Positions 32,081-43,910 of a DNA stretch of 64,000 nucleotides are shown here, piece after piece (within the stretch, counting starts at the first letter, position 1; every line of letters starts with the position of its first letter). The notes under the pieces are model-generated. The model made no database searches. It saw only the letters and a list, made by a program, of their open reading frames with translations, and had not been told where the DNA came from. The position numbers and the translations under genes are program-made. The stretch comes from Paralithodes platypus (taxonomy: Eukaryota; Arthropoda; Malacostraca; Decapoda; Lithodidae): the NCBI GenBank assembly GCA_032716605.1, contig CM064580.1, positions 35,804,001 to 35,868,000 on the forward strand. The letters are read 5' to 3'.

Positions 32081-32890
32081 TCAGAGTAAACTAAAAAAGG
32101 GTTTTAGTTGAGATGTGATCACCAAGGCTATACAGATTGGCAAGGATAAGACCAGGAAGCTGAAGGGAAAGGCGCTATTGTGTTGCTACTAAATGAAGGG
32201 AAGCAGAGAATATCCTTGCTTCATAAAACAAAGAACAAAGAGCCTGTTGTGTACATTAATGCAATACCTGTGTTAATCAGAGAGAGAGAGAGATTATTTA
32301 TATGCATATATTATCTGTGATTTCAGAAAGTATGTGTATACAATTTCAAGGCGATACAAATACAGTATCCCTTTTCTGTGTCGATTTTTGTTCTGCATAA
32401 CCAAAATTTCGTTAGGAATAAATATCCTATATTGATATAAAAGAAATACAAAATCAGTATTGAAACTATTTATAATATGACAAGATGTGCGAGAGTAAAT
32501 TAGCAGTTTGGCCTTGAATAGGCGTTTTCTAAATAACATTATGTAAAACGCTCTTCAAGATAGAACTTTTATATAACATACCTAGCGTGATAATAATTTT
32601 CTAGTTAGAGATTTTTTTTTTTTTTTTCAGACAGGGAGCAATATTGAGTAACTTAAAAGTGACAATGATAATATTCATACGCTATTTGCTGATAACTAAG
32701 ATAAAATATTTAGCTTAAAAGCAAAGAAGACTGTAGAGACTATTTCTGTACATAACTTTTGTGAAATCGAACGATGATTCTGAACATTCAAATTCACTCA
32801 ATAAATAGACGAGTAAATGCATAATGTATGTGCCCAAAGATGTTCGTGGTAGGATAAGCAACTTAAAGATAAGCGCACTGATTATATCTC
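32081..32890. other. Unassigned AT-rich stretch
   Basis: It contains a poly(T) run ending in CAG at 32614-32630 (see rejected items) and no recognisable gene. Confidence 0.5.
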
Positions 32891-32894
32891 TTAA

Positions 32895-33271
32895 GGGGGA
32901 TGACGTATTTATTTGCTCATTTACGTATCTTTACAAAAATTATTTGAGTTTCCTGCCTGGTCCTCCATCAAGCTTACCCCCCCCCCCCCCCCCCCCCAAA
33001 CCCAACCCAACCCTTGTTCAAGTTAATTTAGTACATTTTTAGAGAGAAAAATTTCCCTGCCGGAGACCGGTTCCTCTTAAATTACAGGTTCGCTATCACT
33101 CGCCAGGAAAAAAATCGACACCTAAATGACACGACAAGTCTTAATATTGACAAACAATGGGGCGAAAGGTCTTAAAATAGCCAAACTAATGGGTCGAACG
33201 TCTTATAATCTGAAAACTAATGAGGCTAAGCATGAGGGCGAATGGTGTCCAGAAAAACTACCCATCTCCCC
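32895..33271 (-). mobile_element. TTAA element, family A, with poly(C) expansion
   Basis: TTAA at 32891-32894 and 33272-33275. It starts GGGGGATGACG and ends CCCATCTCCCC. Reverse-order blocks are CCTCCATCAAGCTTACC, CGGTTCCTCTTAAATTACAG, CTATCACTCGCCAGG and TGAGGCTAAGCATGAGG. A 21-bp run of C at 32977-32997 has grown at the position where other copies have 'CCCCC(T/A)AGACCCC'. Confidence 0.88.
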
Positions 33272-33275
33272 TTAA

Positions 33276-34017
33276 AATAACATTATACCCCAACCATCTG
33301 GTATCGACAGTATTCTGAGTGCCAGGAAAGGAGGTCAGAGAGCGGGAAGTATTATAAGTAGTTGATAATGAAGAAGAGGGTGTTAGTGAAGGACTCCTCA
33401 ACTGATTAATGATCTGACAACCAAAGTGGAAGATGGATGAAAACAAAAATAGTTACTATTTATCTTTCAACTGTGGAGGAGACACTTGTTACAGACAGCT
33501 TTGCCTTTTGTCTCCTTCATATACATAAGAAAACAAAAGTATATATAAGTTGATGCCATCGTATTAAAGAAGTTAAAATTCATTAACGTGGAAAGATCAA
33601 AAACGTAATAAGGAAATATTGCAAAAGGGTGAATGTGTAAGAGGATCTCTTGTGTTGAAGAGATAGTGGGATTGATTAAAAGTTGGGATCAGGAAATACT
33701 TGAGATCTTATCGTTTGAGATGTCTTGAGTAGGGAGACTGTTGGGCATATAAGGGGTGGCATCTCATTAATGATGTGATGACAGAGAGAGAGAGAGAAAC
33801 TATAAATTATTAGCATCAGTAATATATTATCCTTGTGGTGCGACGATTTAGTAATTTGACAACTATAGTCGTATTTATATCAGCTGATAGTAAATTGTAA
33901 AAGGCCATGGATTTCTTAGGTCTGTAGTTAACAACTGTTTATGGGTGCATTGTATCTTATAAAACTGGATGACGAAAGCTAGGACAGAATACACGGTCAC
34001 AGGGTATAAGTATATGT
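33276..34017. other. Unassigned stretch with an orphan LINE 3' tail
   Basis: 33464-33540 (ACTGTGGAGGAGACACTTGT, then GCTTTGCCTTTTGTCTCC) matches the 3' non-coding end of the jockey-like LINE family (compare 3565-3635) and is a tail-only insertion on the plus strand. The remainder has no recognisable feature. Confidence 0.6.
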
Positions 34018-34394
34018 AAATTACAAAAGATGTGCGAACAGGTATGTTGAAGGTCACTTATCTAATCCTTACAATCAATAGGAATGGAGTGGATACATAC
34101 TGTAGATATAAATTTCGGCAATAAGGTAGAGCCTGAAAAAGGCACGACATAGATATGGAAGGGAGAGTGGGGAACATGGGAGGGCAGCTATTATGGGCTC
34201 TAGTGGTGTAGTAAGATATAACCTTACGTTAAGGTAGGAATATATATCTTTAATATTAGAGATCAAGATATCCCTTCTATCTATAACATACTGTGTATAA
34301 TCATATTGTTATAGGCAAAATATTTGTATCATTATAGGCAAAGGGATAGTTGTGTGTATTGTTGAGGTTAAATCTTTAGCAGGGATCTCTTGGC
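34018..34394 (+). repeat. Interspersed repeat, family G copy 1 (uninterrupted)
   Basis: It shares with 44555-45236 the blocks AGGAATGGAGTGGAT, ATAGATATGGAAGGGAGAGT, GGGCAGCTATT, TTCTAGTGGTGT (here CTCTAGTGGTGT), TTAAGGTAGGAATATATA and TGTGTGTATTGTTGAGGTTA. At 34229-34232 this copy has a single TTAA where the other copy carries a family A element. The repeat's own identity is unknown; no coding potential. Confidence 0.85.
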
Positions 34395-35309
34395 TAGAGA
34401 ACGGCAATACTAGCTGAAGGGTACAATGCTCCGCTATCTCAGAAGGATAGTCTTTCCAGGTGTCTCGGGTAGGCTCTGGTCCTCTCGTCTTCTTCCTTTT
34501 TGCTGCTTCTTGGGTATCGTCAGGGTTGATAGTCGTGGTACTTGGTCTTCACTCTCTTTCTGCGGGGTTGGTGGCTATCTCGGTGTAGGTGTTGTGTGTC
34601 TAGAAGATAATAAAGTCACAGTAACCTGGTGTAAGCGTTATTGCTCCAGTGTCCTGGGTAAGCGGCACTGGTTGTTCCACCTGTGTAAGCAAAGAACAAT
34701 GGAGAACCTGGGAAAGCTTTCTCCTTCCAGCCTAGGTAAGCGCTGGAGGTGAGCTCTCCTGGTCTCTACCCTTTTTCAGTGCTCGTTAATAGGCGCTAGC
34801 TTTCGGGGAAGAAGGGCTTGGGTGGTCCTTATGATAGGGCCAAAGGTGACCCCCCAATCATGGAGGTCTTAATTTTAAGCCTAGTGCAGTGTGGGGCAGG
34901 TAGTGGAAACTCTTGTTTTCTGTTGGCTGGCTGTGGAGGGAAGACTGTCTGTTTCTGCTATCTTTTATGAGAGCGGTTGGGGAAGACTGTCATAATTCTG
35001 GTGTGACATAAGCCCTTCTTCCTTGGTGTCTTTGGCAGAGGAGATAATAGGGGTAGAGTAACAATTAAGGGCGTAATAAATAGTAAGGTCGCCGGCAATA
35101 CTGGTATTGGTGGGCCGGGTTGTTTGGTGGCAATTGTTGCAATCCTACGTTTGAGGCTCGTTGCAACCTGGCATTCTGGCATATTAGATTGATTTCCTTA
35201 GCAATGGATTTCTAGATAATTAATAGAGCAAAAGAAACAGCTGTGTTTCTGCATCATATCATTGCCAAGTTTTCTTAATCAACAACATATTTAGTTATAT
35301 CTATCTATC
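34395..35309. other. Unassigned stretch
   Basis: 34426-34752 is open on the plus strand but shows repeated 'GGTAAGCG' motifs rather than any protein domain. No gene was recognised. Confidence 0.4.
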
Positions 35310-36965
35310 TATCTATTGCCTGACGCGTGATCCCCGAAGGGGTGGCCACGAAAGAACCGCCCCCATGCACCTCTGTCCCCAGTCAGTCGATGCCCCTCCT
35401 CCCAACCAGCACCGCCTTCATCCATACACTTCCTCACTCCATCCTTCCACCTCTCTTTCAGTTTAGCTCTCCCTCTCTGTCCTTCCACCTCGCTCTCGTA
35501 CACCTTCTTAGTCATTCTCTCGCTTCCCATACGCTCCATATGGCCGAACCATCTCAAGGTGTTCCTTTCACACTTTCCAGCACATCTACCTCCACACCAC
35601 ATCTCCTTCTTACTTGCTCATTCGTCTGTCTATCCCTCCATGTAACTCTGCACTCACTTCTCAAGTAACTCATCTCCACCCCTCTCACTCTTGGTCTGAG
35701 TCTCTTCTCAAACATCCATGCTTCGCTTCCGTAAGTCAGTGTCGGGATTACCCCACTGTCATGCAAGGACTTCTTCACTTCCATACTGACCACCCTATTT
35801 CTTGTTACTGCTTTCAGCGTTCCTACAACCCTCTTCCCCTGTTGCACCCTCTCCCGCACTTCGTCATCCATAGTCCCATCTTTACTGAACACACTGCCCA
35901 GATACTTAAATGAGCTGACAATCTCCATAGCCTGACCGTTCAACTTCACCTCACACTCTGTGGTTTCACCCCTTTCGAAGACCATAACCTTGCTCTTCCC
36001 TGCATTTACCTTCAGATTCCATTTTTCGCACACTGTTCCAAACACATTTACCAGACCCTGCAACTCCCATTCATTATCACTCATCAGAACTGTATCATCA
36101 GCAAACAGCAGTACAGGCAGCTTCCACTCATTTCCCTCCCTTATCAGCGATACACCAACATCTACTGCTCTTCTTTGTATTTCGTTCATGACTCCATCCA
36201 TATATACAGTAAACAACCACGGGGACATTACACACCCCTGTTTCAACCCAACATTCAGGTCAAAGAACTCGCTCTGCTAATTCTCGACACGTACTGCCGC
36301 CTTTGCACCCTCATACATGTTCTTCACTGCTTTCAGCAACTTGCCATCTACTCCGTATATTCTAAGTACTACCACATACCTTCTCTAACCACTCTGTCAT
36401 AGGCCTTCTCCAAGTCCATAAAGGCAATATACACCTTTTGTTGCATCTCCAGATATTTCTCCACAACACAATTCAGGGTAAAAAGCTGATCTACACATCC
36501 TCTTCCCTTCCTAAAACCTCCCTGCTCGTCACCTATCCATTTCTCCGTTCTCACTCTCACTCTCTCAATCACTACCCTACTGCACACCTTCCCTACTACG
36601 CTTAAAAGACATATTCCTCGGTGGTTACCACACACTCCTCTTCCCCCTTTACCCTTATATAGAGGGACTATTATGCCTGTGCTCCAGTCATCAGGTGCAC
36701 TCCCCTTCTCCCATGCTAGTTTGCACATTTTCCATACCCATTCGATCACTATCTCACCACCATACCTCAACATTTCCCCACACACTCCATCTGTTCCTGG
36801 TGTTTTCCCCAACTTCACTCTTTTCATGGCTTCCCACACTTCTGACCTGATCCCCACCTCCTCCTCCATTACTTCTCTTCTTTTCCCTCCCATACCCCAT
36901 CCAACTATGTTTGCTGGCACTTCATTCCTTACATTTAGCAACTCGTTGAAATACATTGTAATAAA
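35310..36965 (-). mobile_element. RTE-like LINE copy, 5'-truncated, frameshifted
   Basis: Minus-strand ORFs form one RT protein in three frames. 36956-36369 carries the RT entry (GKTPGTDGVCGEMLRYGG), 'GNHRGICLLSVVGKVCSRVV' and motif A (AFMDLEKAYDRVV, Asp at residue 181). 36246-35554 has motif B (KQGCVMSPWLFTVYMDGVM), FADD (residues 48-51) and KYLGSVFSKDG. 35602-35309 has 'RNTLRWFGHMERMGSERMTK' and the C-terminal 'LTGDRGAWGRFFRGHP'. Catalytic Asp residues are retained. The 3' end reads GATCACGCGTCAGGCAATAG and then GATA repeats (35302-35318). Two frameshifts inactivate it. It is very similar to 55930-56899. Confidence 0.9.
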
Positions 36966-36974
36966 TTATTAATC

Positions 36975-38205
36975 AAGATGGAGACATGGCTATTTACCAT
37001 CAGCTGGAGACAAACAGACTATAGTGCGTGTATCAGGATTTTGAATCTATGGGCAACTACAGTAATAAACATGGCCTTATATAAGCAGTGTAACAGGCAA
37101 GGGTACATGAGTCTGGGTCACAATATGTAAGAATCAGCATTATATAAAATATGGCAAACTTTCATCATAGAACTCCAATAAACGTGTTGCACGGGATATA
37201 GTACTCACTGACACAAGTTTTAAACTCAGAATAACACATGCACAACAAACCTAATTAGGTTTATGTAGATAATAATATATATAATTATTAGCTCATGAGG
37301 ATGGTACCTATTTTAATTCTGGCCTACTTATTAAAGAAGGTAAGAGTGTTAACCAACATGTGGCTTTTACCTAGTCGATCAGAGATCGGTCAGGGTTTTA
37401 TATTTCGTCTCACAAATACACCAATTCATAAGAGACTGAGGAGAGCCCCGCAGATATACTGTACTTCGTTGTGGTGCAACCCCCTCACTGATTCTACCTT
37501 CTCTCGAACAGTAGGATATGGCTTTCAATAGTTGTTTGCTTCTTCTGAGTCATCAAAGTATATTTGTAGCTCAATAGATAGCAATAGGCACTGCACACAT
37601 TCATACTTTACAGAACATCAACTGGATATCTGGCCCTTAGTCCGTGAGTTGTGGGGATAACTTATACAGTACTTTGGGGGAGACACTCGTACAAGCATTC
37701 TGACTTTTGTCATACACATAGAAAATATATATATATATTAAACCAGTTTGGGTGTGTTATGGCATGATGGTTGGCTTATGGGAAATTTATAAAACTAAGT
37801 GCAGCATAAACTAAATCTTGATAATGTCACTTATACAAATTGTCAGGATTGAATAGTAAGAGAAACAACATGATGGGAATTTGTATATACTTCATGATTA
37901 TATGTATGGAAGGAGAAGTAGCATGATTGAAATATAAATATATTTTCTTATCCAATAGTTAAATAATATGACCCATGAGCGATTTTATAGCAAATTATTT
38001 TTGTAAAATAATCATAATGTATTTCCTTCCATACACAAAATCACGCAATGTATACAAATACATTTGGCAACTGTACATGGCGTTCATTTTACCATTGTGT
38101 TATATCAACTTAGCATGGGATTATAACGAGACATCTTAGGGTTTGGAGTTTCCTTGTATGGTCACTCAACCATAACTCCCTAACCACATACCATACCATG
38201 TTGGC
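36975..38205. other. Unassigned stretch with an orphan LINE 3' tail
   Basis: 37672-37735 (TTTGGGGGAGACACTCGTAC, then GACTTTTGTCATACACATAG, then AT repeats) is another tail-only piece of the jockey-like family, plus strand. The rest is AT-rich with no recognisable gene. Confidence 0.55.
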
Positions 38206-38308
38206 TTAAGGGGGAGGTAGGTGGTTTTCCCGGACCACATTCTCCCTCATGTTTATCCCCATTAGCTTTGAGATTTCAAGACGATCGGACCATTAGTTTG
38301 TCGATTGT

Positions 38309-38628
38309 AGTACCTTTCCTCACATTTTAGTACCTTTCCTCACATTTTAGTACCTTTCCTCACATCTTAGTACATTTCCTCACATTTTAGTACCTTTCCT
38401 CACATTTTAGTACATTTCCTCTCATTTTAGTACCTTTCCTCACATTTTAGTACCTTTCCTCACATTTTAGTACCTTTCCTCACATTTTAGTACCTTTCCT
38501 CACATTTTAGTACATTTCCTCACATTTTAGTACCTTTCCTCACATTTTAGTACCTTTTCTCACATTTTAGTACCTTTCCTCACATTTTAGTACCTTTCCT
38601 CACATTTTAGTACCTTTCCTCACATTTC
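38309..38628. repeat. 20-bp minisatellite, 16 copies, inside a family A element
   Basis: The unit is GTACCTTTCCTCACATTTTA with occasional C-to-A or C-to-T changes. It derives from the 'AAGACCTTTCGCCCCATTTC' segment of family A. There are no variable spacers, so it is not CRISPR-like. Confidence 0.97.
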
Positions 38629-38777
38629 CTTATCAATTTCATGACCTTTCATCCCAATTAGGTGTTAACTTCTTTTTGGCGAGTGAGAGCGGATAGTGAT
38701 GGAGGAAACGGCCTTCGGCCGGGATTTTTTTTCTACCGAAACATGTACACATTTATCTCGAAGACGGATCTTAGGAT

Positions 38778-39110
38778 AATTAATTAAGCTTGATGGAGGT
38801 CTAGGGAGGAAACTAATTAATTAAGCTTGATGGAGGTCTAGGGAGTAAACTAATTAATTAAGCTTGATGGAGGTCTAGGGAGTAAACTAATTAATTAAGC
38901 TTGATGGAGGTCTAGGGAGTAAACTAATTAATTAAGCTTGATGGAGGTCTAGGGCGTAAACTAATTAATTAAGCTTGATGGAGGTCTAGGGAGTAAACTA
39001 ATTAATTAAGCTTGATGGAGATCTAGGGAGTAAACTAATTAATTAAGCTTGATGGAGGTCTAAGGAGTAAACTAATTAATTAAGCTTGATGGAGGTCTAG
39101 GGAGGAAACT
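38778..39110. repeat. 37-bp minisatellite, 9 copies, inside the same family A element
   Basis: The unit is AATTAATTAAGCTTGATGGA followed by GGTCTAGGGAGTAAACT. It derives from the 3' block of family A (AGCTTGATGGAGGTCTAGGG). Copies are almost identical, with one or two substitutions. Confidence 0.97.
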
Positions 39111-39183
39111 AAAACAATAATAGATGAATAAATAAATGAACTCCTAAATAAACCCTACGCCTATGTATAGTAATTTACATTAA

Positions 39184-39556
39184 GGGGGGTGACCTGCTTT
39201 TTTTTATTTCTGTCCTTTTCTCTCTTTCTCTGGCTTGTATCCATTCGGCCCCATTCAGCCAACTATTTTAAGACGTTCATCCACATCTAGGTGTCGATTT
39301 CTTCCTGGCGAGCGATAGCGAGCCAGCATTATATGAAGAAATCCGGCTTCGCCGGAGAAATTTTTCTATCGAAAAATGTACAAATTTAGTCTGCTGTCAA
39401 ATAAAAATAAAAAATATGCTGGCTCGCTACCGCTCACCAGTAAAAAAATTACACCTGGATGGGGATAAACGTCTTAAAACAGTAGGCTGAATGGGGCCAA
39501 ATGGATACAAGCCAGAGAAAGATAGAAAAGGCCAGAACAAAAACAGGTCACCCCCC
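39184..39556. mobile_element. Palindromic TTAA element, family B copy 3
   Basis: TTAA at 39180-39183 and 39557-39560. It starts GGGGGGTGACCTGCTTTT and ends AAACAGGTCACCCCCC, so the terminal repeat is nearly perfect. The left arm (GGCTTGTATCCATTCGGCCC, CCTGGCGAGCGATAGCGAGC) and right arm (CTGGCTCGCTACCGCTCACC, GGGGCCAAATGGATACAAGC) are reverse complements over about 150 bp, with a loop that contains CCGGCTTCGCCGG and TTTTTCTATCGAAAAA. Confidence 0.92.
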
Positions 39557-39560
39557 TTAA

Positions 39561-41319
39561 GCATACTGTACATATGGAAGTGTGTTCATGAAATAAATAC
39601 ACCTTAATTTACAATATATTTGTCTTTAAGCTGCGAATGTTGCGATACTGAATAATACTCAGTTCATATGGAATGTTATGCTAAAGGTAATGGATCAGGA
39701 GGTTCTAATTAATGGATATCAGAAGTCAAGTTTGCAATCATGTGTGGATGACTAAGCAAAGAAACATGGCAAGTATAAATGGTAAATTATAATATACAGG
39801 TGGGCAGTAATACAATTAAGATGTTGGACACATGAATATATTAGTACGCTGGCAAAGGAAAACAAATCATGAGAGAAGTTGAGAAATTTAAAATATGTTT
39901 AAGAATAGCTATGGAAATTAGATAATAGTTTGCAGACATCACCATATAATTAAGTTACAAACAATTATGTTACACGCATATTGGTGTTGCTTATAGGAAA
40001 TCAATGGATAGACCTACTAATGAAGAGTATGACCAAAAATAAGATAATAATTGCCCTGAAATTTCTAAGAAGTAAATACTGAAGTCTAAGGAGGACAATA
40101 TTATATACAAAACATTATTAATAATAGATGTGGCAATTATAAATTACTTTATAAATAATATAGTTCGCTAAACTGTATGTATATTGAAAAGGCGTATTCG
40201 AATTGTCTAGTTATAGACAATTCTATGATAATTAACCAAGGTACCCGCAGCTTGTGTGGTCATAGCGCCCTGTCCCGTGAAAATAAACTCTATATTAAAA
40301 TCCTGTGTGAGTATTTCATATAATATGTATCCGCTAAAAGCAAAAACAACAAACATTCATGGTACTTCCTGTGTATAGAAGCCATGTCTAATCTCAATAT
40401 TCCCAATAGTTTATGTGCTAGAGGGACACAACCAAACTTCACAGGTCTGTGTATAGTTATATACCGGTATGTTGTGATAGTTAAAATTGTATATATATTT
40501 TAGTGATACATCATTTGGGAGAAGTAAGCGTAACAATAAAATAATTGTAGAATTAAGGGTGTAATCGAAATAATCATCAGTTTTCGAATGCTAGGACCAT
40601 TAAATATATTGTAGTTGCAAGTATTGGTTAAGAGTAACGTACACTAATTGGCATCAGGATTTTGTCTGTCTTTTTGTCTGCCTCTTCCTGCTTGGTATTA
40701 GAGTAATGACAGGTGGTTAGTTTTGACAAGCTAATTATTTGGGTTTTATTTCATTTATTCTTGATCATTGTTTTCTCGAATGAAGATAAAATGTATTTGC
40801 TTATAATAAATGTAGCAAATGGTGCCAATACCTGAAGGTTATGAAATGGAATATCAACAGCATAACCTAGTTTTAGAGTATACTTAAATATTGTAGTTAT
40901 ATTAAGACTCATTCGACCGCACCTAAGAGCCATGTTTTTACATATTTGCAATGCAATTTATTTTGCTAAACAATTAAAGATCTGTAAGGTTATGTTTGAT
41001 ATATAAATTTGCAGTTTATGGCAAAACATTTAACAAATTATGCACTGGGAGTCGAACGGAATCACATACTGTATTTGATACTTAAATTATCGAATATCAC
41101 AAACAAAAATGTACGGAGTATTTGCATAAACTTTTTCGAAAATGTACTTTAGGATTGTCAAATTTTGGATATCCACTTACTTTTATGCTTCACTATGTAA
41201 AGGATTAAGGACGTATTATTCCAAAAAATATTGATAATAAAAGACAATCCTATGTAAATACGACACACATACTGGGTGTGTGGGTGGAAAGGGATCTGGC
41301 TGCCTCTTTATATATTGTT
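39561..41319. other. Unassigned AT-rich stretch
   Basis: About 1.8 kb without a recognisable gene, transposon or microsatellite of note. Confidence 0.5.
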
Positions 41320-41465
41320 ATTATTTTTTTTAAACATCGTTCTTAACACCAATAACCCCACACATGAAAATAATGAAAGCATGTGATCCTCCCAGGATTC
41401 GAAGCCAGCATACCTCATACATAACTTCCACACTCTAACCATTACACCACCAAGTTAAAGGTACT
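41320..41465 (-). mobile_element. tRNA-derived SINE-like element
   Basis: On the minus strand, from about 41455: TTGGTGGTGTAATGGTTAGA resembles a tRNA 5' half and A box, and GGCTTCGAATCCTGGGAGGA (41385-41404) resembles the T arm and B box. A non-tRNA body with a poly(A/T)-rich end follows towards 41320. The anticodon arm is degraded, so it is not a working tRNA. Confidence 0.55.
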
Positions 41466-42200
41466 GTAAATGACTACGATAAATATTAATTTATGGAATA
41501 TATTCTGTATATCAATCATCACAGCAGCACTACCTCTTTTTAGTCTCTCTCTCTCTCATTATTCGTTTTCTTCTTCTTCTATTTGTTCTCTTCTATTTTT
41601 ACGTCCTCCTTGATGCGGTTTATTGGTGCTTTAACCAACACAAACCACAAGACCAAGGTATTTACTGCCCAAAACTAACGGTGCTGTTGTCAAGGGAGGT
41701 TACATTCTAACACGAGGACAAAATCAGTATTCATGCCTAGTCAAACACCACCAGTTGTGTTTATGAGGTGTGCAAAATATAGTGAAATAATTATTATTTC
41801 CTAAAACAATTTTTCTCAACCAACTCCTAAGTTCAATCAGTTGTCAAACAATTGAGGTTTACTTGTTCACCTAATATTAATGTTAGGTCGATTTGGTTAT
41901 AACTCTTATCAATTCAACTAGGCGTATCTCTGTGCACCACCTCTGTGCAAATTTGACACATACTTACTTATTTATATTTTGTTATTATTATTAAAGGGTA
42001 ACTGACACCGGCTGAATATGACAAGACCTAAAAAATAATTAATCATTTATGCTGGCAAACAGGTCGATAGTGTCGCCAGCCATCACTAGAGATCATGGGG
42101 TTTAAGAGATCGGCCATCTGTTTTAATATTTTGTATTTATTATATATTTTTTTTTAACCCCATTTTGGTGCCTTAATTTCTACGCAATGGGGTGATATTG
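41466..42200. other. Unassigned stretch
   Basis: It contains a CT-rich run at 41545-41560. No gene was recognised. Confidence 0.45.
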
Positions 42201-42436
42201 TATATCGAGGGGCGACAACCAGAATTGGTTATGTCCAATTTAGCCATTTTTGACCAACTGTTTCAGTTTAGGAATTTGTTTAGTCTCCAGTCTCATAGAC
42301 ATTTATATCATGAACATTTCCACCAAAAATTTCAAATATTGAATCATATTTCATGAAGATTTTAAATCATTAAGTATGATTATCTACAAACTGCATTTGT
42401 GGACATAACCACTTCTGGTTGTCACCCCTCGATATA
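42201..42436. mobile_element. 236-bp TIR element, family F
   Basis: The left end TATATCGAGGGGCGACAACC, continuing AGAATTGGTTATGTCCA, matches the reverse complement of the right end (42400-42436) with few mismatches over 37 bp. The interior is AT-rich and non-coding. The ends begin and finish with TA, so a TA target (Tc1/mariner-like) is plausible. Confidence 0.75.
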
Positions 42437-42939
42437 CGATCATATAGAATTTAGATCGAAAAATCAAGCTTATGTCCCGTATCAGTAATGAGTATTGTTT
42501 ATTATTGGTATGTGGATTATTCAAGTGTAAAGAGAGTCACTAGCGGCACCAACATGGCAGAGGTTGGCCGATCTTTGTTACTGTAGGAGCTCTAACCATG
42601 ACGTGTAAAGAGTTATAGCCTGTTTAGACCATTTTATTCAGCTGAGGAGAATCTGTAGCAATAATAGGGTTAATTTAATTTTCAGCACAAAAACGACAAA
42701 AGTTAAATTGTATAACTATGGCTATCATTGAGCGATTTTTCATCATAGGAAGAACCTGTAAGCCAAATAGTCTGTCGAGTTTATTTTTACTAATTTACAT
42801 TTTAGAGGTCCATCGTAACCGGATTCAATATGTCAAATGGGAGCCAAAATACAATATATATAACACCATCGTATTGAAGAGGTTAAGTGAACAGAGTTTA
42901 GGCATGTTAAGCTATAAATGATGGATTAATAGCTGCCTT
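42437..42939. other. Unassigned stretch with a shared 'CATCGTATTG' end
   Basis: The segment ending 'ACCATCGTATTGAAGAGGTTAA' (about 42866-42887) has counterparts near 33550 and 54028, suggesting another interspersed repeat whose borders I cannot define. Confidence 0.4.
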
Positions 42940-42955
42940 TATATATATATATACC

Positions 42956-43041
<86 letters not shown>

Positions 43042-43066
43042 GGTATATATATATATATATATATAT
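42940..43066. repeat. AT array punctuated by three ACCGGT palindromes
   Basis: A 127-bp AT array contains TATACCGGTATA at 42951, 42993 and 43037, spaced 42 and 44 bp apart. Each is a perfect palindrome centred on CCGG. The right end abuts a LINE fragment. Confidence 0.95.
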
Positions 43067-43910
43067 TAATGCTACCAAAACTCAATTTCTCCATCTGTCT
43101 ACTCGTCGCCCCCTTCCAGCAAACTAAGGCCTATACTCTTCAACAACATACAAATTAACCCTTCCTCTTCTCTTAATATTCTCGGTGTCTCTTTTTCTTC
43201 TGATCTCTCTTTGAGAGATCATATTACCACTCTTACTAAAACAGCTTCCCAGAAGGTAGGTGTGCTCAACCACCTCCGGGGGTTCTTTACTCTTGCGCAG
43301 CTTCTTGCTCTGTACAGGGGCACATACAGTGCGTCCATGTATTGAGTATTGTTCACACGTGTGTGGAGGATCCTCTCACACTGCACTTCTAGACAGAGTA
43401 AAAAGGAAAGCCTTCCGTCTCATTAACTCACGTCTACTCACCAATTATCTGCAATCTCTCTCTCTCTCTTCGCCGCAATGTTGCATCTCTCTCACTATTC
43501 TACCGCTACGGTATTAGCCTATTACAATCATTAGTGTTCCTCAGAGCTCTCTCAGTGTATACAACCCCCTCATCGTAGAGCACGTAGCACTCGTCTTGCA
43601 ACACAATCCCACCCCTACTCTGTGCAACTCTCCAACCCTAGAGTGAAACGTTATTCTCAATCTTTCTTTTATTCAACAGCTGAGCTCTGGAACTCTCTCC
43701 CAGAATATGTCTTTCCCTCTTCCTATGATTTAAATTGCTTCAAACTCCGTGTGTCCAGGCATTTTGGCTCGAACGTCCCTTGATTTTGGGCCTGTCTTTA
43801 TTTCAACTCTGGGGGAGGCACTCGCTACAGGCAGTTCAGCCTTTTTTCTCCCTCACTCTCATAGAAGAACAAATTATCGCTTCACAGCTTCTCCCAATTT
43901 TTTTTTATGT
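43066..43910 (+). pseudogene. Jockey-like LINE copy 2, C-terminal half plus 3' tail
   Basis: Translation across frames: [19 protein letters not shown] (43069-43125), then 43260-43517 with IEYCSHVCGGSSHTALLDRV and KAFRLINSRLLTNYLQSLSL, then QLSNPRVKRYSQSFFYSTAE and LWNSLPEYVFPSSYDLNCFK (43622-43745). The 3' tail (GGGGGAGGCACTCGCTACAG) follows. It begins in the middle of the RT, after the catalytic box, and has stops; it is a 5'-truncated dead insertion related to 1880-3645. Confidence 0.88.

Larger units (their letters stand above)
38210..39150 (+). mobile_element. TTAA element, family A, swollen by two internal minisatellites
   Basis: TTAA lies at 38206-38209, followed by GGGGGAGGTAGGTGG. 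In order come TTCTCCCTCATGTTTATCCC, a 16-copy 20-bp array (38309-38628), TTAGGTGTTAACTTC, a mutated GCGAG block, ACGGCCTTCGGCCGGG, TTCTACCGAAACATG and a 9-copy 37-bp array (38778-39110). The right terminus has decayed (ends near 39150 without CTCCCC). The element is about 940 bp instead of about 360 bp purely because of the two arrays. Confidence 0.88.

Noticed and set aside
32610..32670. Exon starting after the T-run and TTTCAG at 32614-32630
   Set aside because: The acceptor-like site exists, but no convincing branch point or strong donor follows within 200 bp; T-runs are frequent here.
35327..36972. Several plus-strand Ser/Thr/His-rich ORFs
   Set aside because: They are antisense shadows of the minus-strand RTE-like reverse transcriptase.
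38309..38628. CRISPR-like regular repeat
   Set aside because: The 20-bp units are directly contiguous with no unique spacers, and they derive from a transposon segment in a eukaryotic genome. It is a minisatellite.
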